From Punica granatum (taxonomy: Eukaryota > Streptophyta > Magnoliopsida > Myrtales > Lythraceae), in NCBI RefSeq assembly GCF_007655135.1, contig NC_045128.1, positions 21,360,811-21,424,810 on the forward strand: a stretch of DNA of 64,000 nt, read 5' to 3'. Below the pieces are notes generated by a model, which did no database searches, was not told where the DNA came from, and was given only the letters and a program-made list of their open reading frames with translations. The position numbers and the translations under genes were made by a program. This document shows, one piece after another, positions 24,555 through 36,000 of the stretch; within the stretch, counting starts at the first letter, position 1; the number at the start of each line of letters is the position of its first letter.

Positions 24555-24715
24555 CTCTCCTTTTGCTACGGTCACCCACCTCGGGGCCGCACCTCTCAAC
24601 CTAAAGGGGAAGAGCTCTCCTTTTGCCACGACCGCCCCAAAGGGTTTTCGGTCGTGCCTCTCTTTTACCCTAGCTTTTGCCTAGGTCGCCCCAAAAAGGG
24701 GTTTTCGACCTAGCG
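24555..24715 (-). other. Cluster of 3' UTR hairpins in R6
   Basis: Successive inverted repeats follow a CTTTTGCC-like box: CACGACCG/CGGTCGTG (24627-24634 with 24649-24656, inner CCC/GGG) and CTAGGTCG/CGACCTAG (24681-24688 with 24706-24713, inner CCCC/GGGG). A weaker pair is near 24567-24590. Equivalent hairpins lie in R4 (44528-44674) and R8 (51600-51885). Confidence 0.75.
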
Positions 24716-25350
24716 GGCTCGATTCTTTTATCTCTCGAGTTTGCAAGGGCGAAGGGTTCGAAGGATTCAACCTCCAAATGCATTGTTTTCTGTCTCCGTC
24801 GAGGAGTTGTGTCTGCTGCTCCCCTTTTGTCGGGGTTTGTTGATTTCTCAGGATTGGCGGCGTCGGAGTTTTAAATCTCGGCGGTGCCTTGTTTTGTTCA
24901 GTGGCAGGTTTTTCCTGCATCTTTTCTCTCTCTCTTCATTGGCGGGTTTTTCCCGCTTCTTTTCGCTCTGTTTTTTTTTTTCTTGCAGCTGGGGTTTGTT
25001 TTGTGCCCCGTGTCTTTGTTTGAAACTCCTCGACTTTGTATCGCCGAGGCCACTTTGGTGTGCTTCGCCTCGTGGAGACTCATTATGTGTTGCTAGCCCT
25101 ATTTTGTGAGGACCGACTTTCTTGGAAGTTTGACTCCCGTGCACTCGAAAGTTGAACTTCGTGTCATTTTCCCTTGCAATCTCTTCAGGTGAATTCCCCT
25201 ATTGTCTAGAAGGAAAATACAAATTTTCCCTAGGGAATCAGTGGCCGGAGTTATCTTGATGCTTGTTGTGGAGGAGGCCTGGACTTAATGTAAATGACCA
25301 GGAGCGTTCCAACGTCACTTGCTGGAGTGACCCATGATGGCGACCTCGGG
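24716..25350 (-). mobile_element. R6 internal spacer, non-coding
   Basis: Collinear (inverted) with R4 44090-44520. Rich in T runs on the plus strand, including T10 near 24972. No recognisable protein or RNA gene. Confidence 0.55.
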
Positions 25351-25512
25351 GCGAACTTCAACCAGGGAGGCCCAGTGTACGTCGCTTGCCGAGGTTGTGT
25401 TGGCGCGAACTTCAACCGGGGATGCCCCAGTGTACGTCGCTTGGAAAAGTTGTGCTAGTGCGAACTTCAACCGGCGATGCCCCAGTGTACGTCGCTTGGA
25501 ATTGCTTTCGTG
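25351..25512 (-). repeat. Three copies of a 54-bp repeat in R6
   Basis: Units start GCGAACTTCAACC at 25351, 25405 and 25459 and share CCAGTGTACGTCGCTTG. A period of 54 keeps all frames open, which explains the small frames over it. Confidence 0.85.
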
Positions 25513-26452
25513 GGTGGATGATGTCCGAGGTGGTCTCGGTGCAAGCGTTGAACGCGAATGCTCTGGTCTTTTATCGTCGATGTGACTCGTGGTGGGCGGT
25601 TTGTGCAACTGTCGCCCCTGGCCGTCTCATGTCGTCAATGTCAACTGAAATCGTTGCGTTGATGGCATAAGGCTCGCTCAGTTGTTTTTGTCTTTAGCTT
25701 TGTAGGGGGTACCTCCGTGCCGAGCCCCTTCCCTGTCAAAGTATAAGGGAGGAGGCTCGAGAGGAGTTCTCGGAAAGGCGTGAGCCTGTGCATCATTCTT
25801 CGCCTGTGACCGGCGTGTCCCTGTAAAAGATGACAAAGAAGATAGTGTGTTAGGCGATTGTGCGGTGGAGTATGCGGTAAGAAATATGGGGTGGACCCAT
25901 GGGAAAATCCCTTTTGTCCCGCACACGACCCATGGGGTGTCGCGTGTGGATGACATTTGTTTTCGGGAATGTAGTCATCACCACTCTGGAGTGGTTAGAC
26001 CATGACTGAGGTCACATAAGCATGTTTTCCCTAATTGCGAGTAGGCATGCGCAGCCGTCCTAGGGAAGGCTTGAGAAGCCGAGTCCCACGAGGACAGGTG
26101 AGTCGAACAGGTCCAACAGAACTGATAGGGCGTCTTCGAGACTGTCCTAATGCTCCATTGAAGGATTTGTTCATGTCGGGAGCCCATTTGTGGGAATGCA
26201 TTTGAATGAAAGCAACAGAGAGTTTAAAGAAAACTGCGCGTGTTGCCCCAGTGTTTAGTCGATGACCACAACGGAGGTGGATGAGATCCATTCTTGATCG
26301 GAGGCACGACCGTGCTGGTCTGCGATCAAGAGTTGGGTCATGCTCTGTTTGTGGAGCTGTCACTTTCTGTCATTGTAGTGGAACGATTAGACTTGCTCCT
26401 TGAAGTATCGCTTGGATGAATTTGTATCCAAGTCGATTTTGGATTTCAGATG
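25513..26452 (-). mobile_element. R6 internal spacer, non-coding
   Basis: The part near 26030-26190 is the inverted counterpart of R4 43205-43430. No domain-bearing frame. Confidence 0.55.
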
Positions 26453-26588
26453 AGCCTGAAAGCAGTAAATGCGAGGCGTCAAAACCTGAAAGCAGTAAAT
26501 GCGGGGCCGAAGCCCAAAAGCAGTAAATGCTGGGCCGGGGCCCGAAAGCAGTAAATGCAGAACTGAGGTCCGATGCAGTAAATGCATG
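26453..26588 (-). repeat. 28-30-bp AGCAGTAAATGC array in R6
   Basis: Five units start AGCAGTAAATGC at about 26461, 26491, 26519, 26547 and 26575. One unit (26504-26515) reads in element sense GGGC-TTCG-GCCC, a UUCG-type tetraloop. The same monomer forms the R8 array at 50837-50991, but there it is next to the polypurine tract while here it is in the leader half. Confidence 0.85.
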
Positions 26589-27099
26589 CTCGATAGGAAA
26601 ATGCAAGAGATGTAAGAGCAAAGGTCAATGCTGAGGAATAGCGCAAGGCGCTGCAATGCAGTGACGCCGATTTGCTTGCGGTATTGCTCTATGGAGCAGG
26701 GATGTGGACTTAGTGTTGAAATCCCAAGGAGCTGGATGGATGGGAGACGTTTGTTGTCTCAATTGTGGTCGCTTAGTATTCAGGCTGTCTTCTTGTTGAG
26801 AATTTCCTGCAATGGGAAAAGAAAACCATGAAGGAGCATGAACCGTTTAGCATTTCAATGCAAAAGTATAGGGAAGCGATCTGGCCTGGTAGGTGTCGTG
26901 CGAGCACACCGAGAGACATGCATTGATACGTTGAGCAGGCATGTATGAGTTGGTGTGAACATGCTTGGACATGTGTGAGGCGTGCTCGATCGCTGGTAGA
27001 TGCGCTGGGTCACGCAGAGGGACGTGTGTCCGATCACGCAGTGACACTCTCTGTTAGGAAGAAGTTAGTGTTGGTTAACTTCGCCTGGGAAGGTTGATC
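26589..27099 (-). mobile_element. R6 leader spacer, non-coding
   Basis: Inverted counterpart of R4 near 17000-17400. No other feature seen. Confidence 0.5.
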
Positions 27100-27632
27100 G
27101 GCCCTCGGGCCACAGTTCGTCTTGCTGTGGAGGAAGGGTGAAGGCCGCGAGTGGCCTGCCCGCTAAAGTGGGCACGACTCGCCTATCGTGCGGGGTGGGT
27201 GGCCGGGCTGGACGGCCTCTGGTCATAGCACGTCTCGCCATGGAGAGGTGAAGACCGCAAGTGGTCTACCCGCGAAGATTAGCACAACTCACATGTCGTA
27301 CGGGGTGGGTGGCCGGGCTGGACGGCCTCTGGTCATAGCACGTCTCGCCATGGAGAGGTGAAGACCGCAAGTGGTCTACCCGCGAAGGTTAGCACAACTC
27401 ACATGTCGTACGGGGTGGGTGGCTGGGCTGGACGGCCTCTGGTCATAGCACGTCTCGCCATGGAGAGGTGAAGACCGCAAGTGGTCTACCCGCGAAGGTT
27501 AGCACAACTCACATGTCGTACAGGGTGGGTGGCCGGGCTGGACGGCCTCTGGTCATAGCACGTCTCGCCATGGAGAGGTGAAGACCGCAAGTGGTCTACC
27601 CGCGAAGGTTAGCACAACTCACATGTCGTACG
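27100..27632 (-). repeat. 110-bp tandem array in the R6 leader
   Basis: GGTCATAGCACGTCTCGCCA recurs at 27221, 27331, 27441 and 27551, an exact 110-bp period. A diverged partial unit lies at the left. The last three units are nearly identical, so the expansion is recent. Each unit contains AGACC-N6-GGTCT. R4 has about one diverged unit at the same place. Confidence 0.9.
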
Positions 27633-28310
27633 GGACATGGTGGTTGCTGTGCAAACATCGGATGCAGGCAATGTATGAGTTTTCAAAAGCTAATGTCGTT
27701 GCATTGATTTGATTCAAGTTCCCAGATTTACGAAGATGGTTCATTTGAAAAAGGGAACTTAAGCAATAAACCAATGCAATGTCCTAGTTTATTTGAAAAC
27801 ATGCATGCAAGTGCAGAAAGAATAAATTATAATTGTATCTGTTACAATGTACATCGCTCATTATAGAAAACAACAAAAGGCCCGCCTAAAAGAAAAACTA
27901 CGAGCCGACTCAAAGACTCAACTTTTGGGTCGGTTGACGGCATGAAGGCAATTTTGGTCCAGCATGACGGTCCCTGTTTATGCATGGTTTAGGTGCTACC
28001 GGGATAGCAACTAACTAAGGATGGGGGCTCCCGACTTAAGGGTATCAATTCCTTGAAATCGGGCGGGATTCTTTTCAAGGCCTAAGCGACAGTCGAACCG
28101 CGCGCCGTACCCCTACTTCGAACCCCTGTCTAACCTAGCTTCCTAGATTGCCGCTCGTGGGATTTCAAGCGTGGTACCTAAATCCACTAGAATGATGCAA
28201 TGCAAGTGCAGAAAGTAAAGGTGCATAAAGTAGATAAGCGGAAAATTGCAGGAAGCGGTAAATGAACATGCAAGCAAGCAAACGGGATCTAGCCCGAACC
28301 CACTAAGTAT
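27633..28310 (-). mobile_element. R6 5' leader, non-coding
   Basis: Contains two boxes that flank ORF1 in R8: one near 27675-27715 (GAGTTTTCAAAAGCTAATGT) and one near 27770-27800 (AATGCAATGTCCTAG). In R6 only about 55 bp separates them, so no ORF1 is present. The rest is collinear with the R4 leader in inverted order. Confidence 0.65.
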
Positions 28311-28329
28311 GTCCCCAGTGGAGTCGCCA
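28311..28329 (-). other. Primer binding site of R6 (tRNA-Arg-like)
   Basis: Minus strand reads TGGCGACTCCACTGGGGAC next to the right LTR (start 28333). Differs from the R4 site by one base. Confidence 0.75.
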
Positions 28330-30357
28330 AGCTGTACGGACCCGAATGTGGACTCTCGTCGGGGCCCGCATTGCGCGCTTTTGGATCGCGCGGCTTGGGA
28401 GTGTCCACCTTCCCGTGGGGACGCGTGACGGACACGCGTGAGAGAAGGAGTCGCCACTTATCATTTTACGACCCGTAGGTCGAGGGCGGATAAGTTACCC
28501 GAGTCTAGGGGTATGGAACACCTAGTTTGTCGTTAAGGCATTGATCTGTGCGGAACCGGAAAATCCGTGTTCGGGGGTTCATGTTACGTGCGGGCCTATA
28601 TCCCGCACGCCCTTTCGGTACTCTGGTTTGCTAGGCTTGCATTTTTGTTTTATTTACCGCATGAATTAGGCTGCACTCGGCTCACACGTTTTGACACCGT
28701 AACTTCGATGAATTAAACGATGTCGGTGGAGAAGCTGAGAGAGAAGTAAACCCGTGTGTCGGGGAATTGGTTCACAATCTTGCATTACAGTTCATCGAAC
28801 CATGGAGGTTGAATCCCTGCGTGAACCAGAACCGCGAGTTCTTGGATTTACTTGTATCTGGGCAAGCATTAGACCGATTCGATTAATTCGACTCTCGGAC
28901 CGTTCGCTCACCGACTGGAATTCTTACAGAATAAATGTACAAAATAAAATCCTTACAATGCTCTCGAAAACAATAAATACAAATTACAAATGGCCGAATT
29001 CCAGTCGACTCGCGTTCGGTTATTATTCCACTCTAACTCACCGTGAGTTTAGGGAAAAAGACCGAAGAACTGAAATTCAATGGACGCTCTCACTGAATAG
29101 GGCGTTGGACCCTGTGAGTGTTGATTAGGACGTTGAACCCTGTGCTCGATGATTAGGGTGTTGAACCCTAATATTATTCGGCCTAAAGATAAAGCTCGAC
29201 CCGTATGGCAAACAAGTGTGGAAAGATAACACGCAACATGTTAATAACAGACAAAGTGTTTGTTATTGTCGTGTTTACGTGAATTAACAGATTATTAACC
29301 CAGGGGTGTTTTTGCAAGCAAATGCCATATGCTAAACAATCAAACACGTGCCAATGTTTTAGTATTCTGCTTTTGTTGGAAATTTGGAAAAGAGAATCGA
29401 ATATCATGTGTGTAGATTGCTTTTATAGTGATTCGGTGTTGTGACACTGAATTACCACTGAATTGATCCAAACTTGTATTTTGACTCTAGATTTGGAACC
29501 TAGAGTTCCGCCTAACCATTTTCTAGGATTTGGTTAAGTCGAGTGAAATGATTAGTCCGATAACTGTATTTTGATACAGAATACCCAACTGACATCTTAA
29601 ACTGCGCTAGGATGTCGGCGAATCACGAAATGATGTTCTTGCCCTTGATTTGAAAATTTGTTTTCAGAAAAGGAGAACAACACAATAAGGATTTGAAAGT
29701 ATGAGGGTTCTGAAAAGGGCATTAACACCGTTTTGTAATTCGTCGACGCGAGTTACAAATTAATGTCCAATTCGTGCAAAGTTATTTAAATGGAATGAAT
29801 TAACCGTGTGAACGTCCCGATTAACCCGTTCGTGGAATTAATGCTTAAGGTTATTGCCGAATACTTTAATTGTGAGAACGATTCGTGATTCGGCGACCAA
29901 CACGAATCCGTAAGGATCGAGGATATTTGGTCCAATGACCGAAACTACCCTCGTAACCGAATGGACCCGAATGAGTCAACGATACCCGAATCCATACATG
30001 TTTTGTTTTGAAAAGACATGTAATCGATGTTTTAACATGGGAATCGTGGAAATATCGAAATTACACTTTCGTACAATCCGAGAAATGAATTAAACTCGAA
30101 ATAAGGAAATCATTCTTGATCCAAAAAGGGCCAAGAAGCCCTCGGCTTCACCTTGTCAAAGATGGCCGAATACTCTCATGGCTCGATTCAAATCACAAAG
30201 AATTTCCTTGTCTTGGTTTAATCATTTTTCGCATACTCAAACATCAAACATCATGAATAACACGTTTTGACAAAAACCGGTATTACCATGATTTGATTAA
30301 CTCATTTAAACATGCAAACATTCACAAACATGTTATTTAAGGAATCGATAAAATAAT

Positions 30358-30734
30358 TGTGAGGCTAGTGTCCACCAAACATGCATATATGCTCATATAC
30401 ATATCCATATGCACATGCATGGTTACATAACATACATGTATATAATATACCCTTATTTTTTTGGCTGGATCTTTAAATGTATTTAACATACCACAACTTG
30501 TGGCTGGATCATTATCTATATGAAAGAAAAAATAATAATAATAATAAAAACGAAAAAGGTGAGAAATCAGATAGAGATGAGTGTGGAATGGGCCAAGTGG
30601 CCTCCTTTTCAGCAGCCAATTTATTTCCACCGCCTTTGACCATTTTTGACCACTTTCTTTTTCTGTTTTTCTTCCTTATTTAAACCACACTTCTCCTTGC
30701 TCTATCCCTAGCCCAAGAAAAACGAAAATGAACC

Positions 30735-30780
<46 letters not shown>

Positions 30781-32916
30781 TTAGCTGAGTTGAGAAAAAT
30801 CCTTGGAGAAGAAGACTAAGTTTGGAGTATTGATTAGTAAGTTGATTATCTATGATTTAAACATCCATATTCACTATGTTGTATATAGTTATGGCTCTTC
30901 TTGCATCCATTTCAGTTAGGTTAGATTGAGAATTTTAGTTGTAGAGATTGGTAGCTTCTCCTAAATGATATAAGTTGAGTTGGATATATGTTTGGAGTTA
31001 GTCTTATGTTGTTTTGGGATGAGTTTGGTCACTTATATGGGTTGAAAAATTCGGTTGTGGGGCAGGGGGCAAAACCCCTGGTTAAATTGGTGGGTTTCTA
31101 AGGCACATAGCTATGCCCTTTTGAAAGTATATATAAACATATATAGATGTAGACAAGTGTGTGTGCATAGGTATATATATGCATACATTTTACTCTGTGA
31201 GCTGACCATGGACTAGAGAAGGGAACTGAATTGAAAATTTATCATGCATTATAATGATATCATGTGATGGATTGATTGAATAAGCTCTTATTTATTTGTA
31301 TTTCGGAACCAAAGAAGTACTTAGAATTCCTTGCACTCTTCCTGAATTTGGCTGATCAAATTGGTCATCCATTTGATATATATTGTGATGAATCCTAAGT
31401 TGATATAATTTGAGAGATACATGTGTATAGCATTTTGCATTGTTCTCTATTTAAAGAGTTAGGTAGAAATCAAAAGAGATAGGGAAGAAGCATTTGTAAA
31501 TTATAAACATCTTATATTATAGCTTCATTCAGGAAATAGCACAAGAGGTGAATTGATGTATATTTTCACCCTTATCTAGTATATTATCTAACCTTTGTGC
31601 TTGAACTGGATAGGGGCTGGGGAGACTGAGACTATACCTCCGGAAGGCTCGATTCATTAAGTGGTCATTTCAGGGGTGTTTGTGAGTACTTTCTTCCATC
31701 GTAAAATGATAATAAATATATATATATATATATATGTATGGTTATAGAAGTGATGGTGGCTGAATGATTGCGGAACATAGTTGATGTGTATGCTTGTGAT
31801 GGTTGGACTATAGCCATGGGATCGCTGGACCCGGCGGATTATAAAAGGGGCCTGATCGGCCGCCGAACCCGGCGGAATATAAATAGGGGCGTGATCGGCC
31901 GCTGGACCCGGCGGAATATAAATAGGGACATGATCGGCCGCTGGACCCGGCGGAATACAAATAGGGGCCTGATCGGCCGCTGGACCCGGCGGAATATAAG
32001 TAGGGGCATGATCGGCCACTGGACCGGCGGAATATAAATGAAGGTCAACTCTTACCGCCAGAGGTTAATGGGCGGCCCCCGCTCATGAGACATGGATAGT
32101 GGGAGTTGAGGATGATATGAATGAGGTGTGCGGGGTCACGGTACCGTCATAACTCTGTTGCGAGGAAATGCAACCCTATGGCTATATTACTGTTGTTTGG
32201 ATTTGGTTGCCCTATGAGTTGTGTGAAAGGATGATCTTGGTATTGGATGCTATATCACGGTGAAATATGTATATATATATATATATGTATGATTGATTGT
32301 CGTGAATTGTGATGTAACATATTAGCTCATTTTACCTTGGAATATAGTACTCACTGAGTTGCAGCTCACCCCCTGCATACATTTTTCCAGATAAGCTAGG
32401 AGCTAGACTAGCCGCACAGGAGGGCTTTGGATAACGGGGATCAGCGCAAAGGATTTTGGCAAGTAGGCCCACCCATAGTATAGGTAGTAAGTGTTCGTAA
32501 ATGTTACAATCCTGTTACGACCTGAAACTTTTGTTAGTTGGTTTAGTGGTATGGTTGTGGCTGAACACACTATGGAGAGCATATATGTACATTAGAATCC
32601 GTTAGACTCATTATATATTCATGTAGAGCATGCCGAGTTAGTTTAAAGGTTGGATGTGTTGTAGAAGTATGCTATATATATATATGAAAGCTTTTCGTTC
32701 AGTCTGTGTTACAAGATGGTTGCAACTGAGTAATCTTTGAGATTTTTATGCATATATCTGAATTCGTTAGGTGGTTATGTGTTTATATAGAGCTTGCTGG
32801 GTTGGTTCAATGTGTTGGGAGTTAGGAAAACGGATTATACATATATGAGTTGCGTATATGATAATGGATATTAAGTAATAGAGGGAAAACTCTGCTATAA
32901 GTTTCGGGTCGTGACA
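30358..32916 (+). mobile_element. 5' LTR of R7
   Basis: Holds a GA microsatellite (about 30738-30776), an AT microsatellite near 31717-31735, a 39-bp array with TATA-like motifs (31839-32038) and an upstream TATA-like TATTTAAACC near 30677. The promoter could be at either TATA location; the sequence alone does not decide. Short frames here are not genes. Confidence 0.92.
31839..32038 (+). repeat. 39-bp array of TATA-bearing units in the R7 LTR
   Basis: Units containing GATCGGCCGCTGGACCCGGC followed by GGAATATAAATAGGGG recur at 31853, 31893, 31932, 31971 and 32010. Several units hold TATAAATA or a near match, and the array begins with TTATAAAAGGGG. The 3' LTR copy is at about 39391-39590. Proline- or arginine-rich frames over it are artefacts. 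Confidence 0.9.
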
Positions 32917-32920
32917 TTTT

Positions 32921-32939
32921 TGGTATCAGAGCCTAGGTT
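32921..32939 (+). other. Primer binding site of R7 (initiator Met tRNA)
   Basis: TGGTATCAGAGCCTAGGTT lies four bases after the 5' LTR. TGGTATCAGAGC is the usual initiator-methionine tRNA primer site of plant retrotransposons. Confidence 0.92.
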
Positions 32940-33070
32940 ATAGGATTTTGTAGACGTAGTGCGCCTGATCCCCGTTCTTTTTGATTAGTTGCGGCCCCAA
33001 GACAGGATATACCTTATCATTGTGTTGTTAAATGCTTGGTTAACTTGTGTTCTGTTTAGGAAAATTTGCA

Positions 33071-36000
33071 ATGGGACCCAAACGTGCAAGGCGGGGTCGA
33101 CCTAGATACCGTACAGCCGAGAATTTAGCTGATATGAGTACACCTGAGCCGATGACAGAGGAGCAAGTGTCTCAAGCTCCTCAAGAAGCTGCTGCAGCTC
33201 CTAGGGATCAAGATCCACCAATCCACCAGACATTAGCAGCCATGACTCGTTTAGTTGAGCAGCAAGCGCAGCTAATTGAGCAACAAACGGCCTTCTTCCA
33301 GAGGCAAGCAGCACAGCCGAGTGCATCTACATCTCACATGGAGCAACAATTGACGCCGTATGAAAGGTTTAGGAAATATGGTCCATCTAGTTTTTCGGGA
33401 AGTGCTGATCCTATAGAAGCGGAGAATTGGATAGCTGGAATGGAAAGAATTTTTGCAATCATGGAGGTTTCAGACAACCAACGTGTGGCAATTGCAACAT
33501 TCATGCTAGAAGGGGATGCTCAGTACTGTTGGGAGGCTACTCAAAGACGACTGGACCCGAACTCCTCGCACGTTATCACTTGGGCTGAGTTTACGCAAGC
33601 ATTTTATAACAAGTACTTTCCAGCCTCGTTTCGGCGCGCCAAGGAGCGGGAATTTTTGAATTTGAAGCAAGGGGACCTCAGCGTAGTTGAATATGAAGTA
33701 AAATTCACCAAGTTGTCGCGTTTTGCCCCGACATTGGTAAGTGATGAAGCTTCCAAATGCAGTAGGTTCTTGGATGGATTGAACCTCAATATTAGGTCGC
33801 GCGTTTCCGTTCTGGAGATCCCATTATTTGCAGACCTGTATAATAAAGCCATTATCGCTGAGGATGACTTACGAGAGGAATTTCATCAGAGGGAGCAAAG
33901 TAGAACTCGGCCTAGTAGCTCACTTGTAGAGGGTTCCTTCCGACCCCCAAAAAGAGGCGGGTTCATTCAAGGCTTCAATAGAGGGAAATCAACTTATCAG
34001 CAACTTCCGCAATGGTCTCATGAAGGTAAGGGCATGAGGAGTCAGAGTGGTGGAAGTTATGGTGGAACTAATCTCCCGAGGCATCAAAATTGTCAGAATT
34101 GTGGTCGTTTTCATTCCGGAGTTTGTCAAGTGCTGTCCGGGAGTTGCTTTCATTGTGGACGTCGTGATCACTTAAGAAACAATTGCCCACAATTAAGGAG
34201 TGAGGGGGTTACATGTTTTAGATGTGGCATGAAGGGACATGTACAGAGGAATTGTAGGCAGCCTATAGTAGCAGCGTCTAGTAGTGCTAGTGTGGGCAAT
34301 AGGCCAACGGCGATAAGAGGCCGTGGGCAGATGAGTAGCAATAAGAGTGTTCAAGGCCGAGGGGGTGGATCGATGGTGAGCTCAGCAGGCCAGGCCAATA
34401 GACCAATGACGCAGGGTAGAGTATTCACCTTAACGAAGCGGGATGCTGATGCCACTCCGACTGTAGTGACGGGTACGTTAAATCTCTTTAATAAACCTGC
34501 TCATGTACTTATAGACCCAGGGTCCACTCATTCATATATCTCATTGTCATATGCCATGCATTCTAATAGACCACGAGAGTTATTAGATAGTCGTATGTCC
34601 ATAGCTACACGGACCGGGGAAAGTGTGGTAGTTGGGGAGGTGTATTGCAGTTGTAGGCTACACTTAGGGGATAAGGAGATGCTAGTAGATTTAATACCCT
34701 TAAACATTTGGGATTTTGATGTTATCCTCGGGATGGATTGGCTTGCTTCTCATCATGCTTCGGTGGAGTGTTACAAGAAGGAGGTTATCTTTAGAATACC
34801 AAATGAGCCTGAATTTAAGCTTCATGGAGATCAGTTGGGTACTCCATTCAATGTTATATCATTTCTCGAGGCGACGAAACTTTTGAAAAGGGGGTGTGAA
34901 GGATATTTGGCACATGTGGTTGCTACCGAGGTCAACTCACCAAAACTTAGTGAAATTTCAGTAGTCTGCGAGTTTCCAGAGGTTTTTCCTGATGATTTAC
35001 CTGGTCTTCCCCCTGATAGAGAGATTGAGTTTACTATCGAGCTAGAGCCCGGTACTGCGCCGATTTCCCGTGCACCGTATCGTATGGCCCCGTCAGAACT
35101 CAAGGAATTGAAAATTCAGCTGCAAGAATTATTAGAAAAGGGATTTATCAGGCCTAGTGTATCTCCTTGGGGTGCTCCCATTTTGTTTGTGAAGAAGAAG
35201 GATGGCTCACTTAGATTGTGTATAGATTACCGACAGCTGAATCAGGTAACGGTGCGTAATAAATATCCTTTACCTAGGATAGATGACTTGTTTGATCAGC
35301 TCCGAGGTGCTACCGTCTTCTCGAAGATCGATCTTAGATCGGGATACCACCGGCTGAAGATCAAGGACTCTGATGTGCCCAAGACTGCTTTTCGCACTCG
35401 GTATGGACATTATGAATTCCTTGTGATGCCTTTCGGGTTAACAAATGCTCCAGCAGCTTTTATGGATTTAATGAATAGAGTCTTCCAGCTATATCTTGAT
35501 CAGTTTGTGGTAGTTTTCATCGATGATATATTGGTATACTCGAGGAACCGGAATGAGCATGAAGAACATCTTTGTGTAGTGTTGCAGATTTTGAGAGAAA
35601 GAAAACTTCATGCCAAGTTTAGCAAATGTGAGTTTTGGTTAGACCGAATGGGATTCCTCGGGCATGTGATTTCAGGTGATGGCGTATCAGTGGATCCGAC
35701 GAAGATTGAAGCTATCTTGAATTGGAATCGTCCTACAAGTGTAACAGAGGTGAGGAGTTTCCTAGGATTAGCTGGTTATTATCGAAGATTTGTGGAAGGA
35801 TTCTCCCTTATTGCTGCTCCCCTGACTCGGTTAACACGGAAAAGTGTGAAGTTTGAATGGATAGATGAGTGTGAGCAAAGTTTCCAGGAGTTGAAGAAGA
35901 GGTTGACCACTGCCCCAGTGCTTGTTATTCCGTCCACTGATGAGGGGTTTGTGATATATAGTGATGCATCCCATCAAGGCTTAGGCTGCGTATTAATGCA

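Noticed and set aside
31657..32048. Proline- or arginine-rich frames in the R7 LTR
   Set aside because: Translations of the 39-bp TATA-unit array (39 is a multiple of 3).
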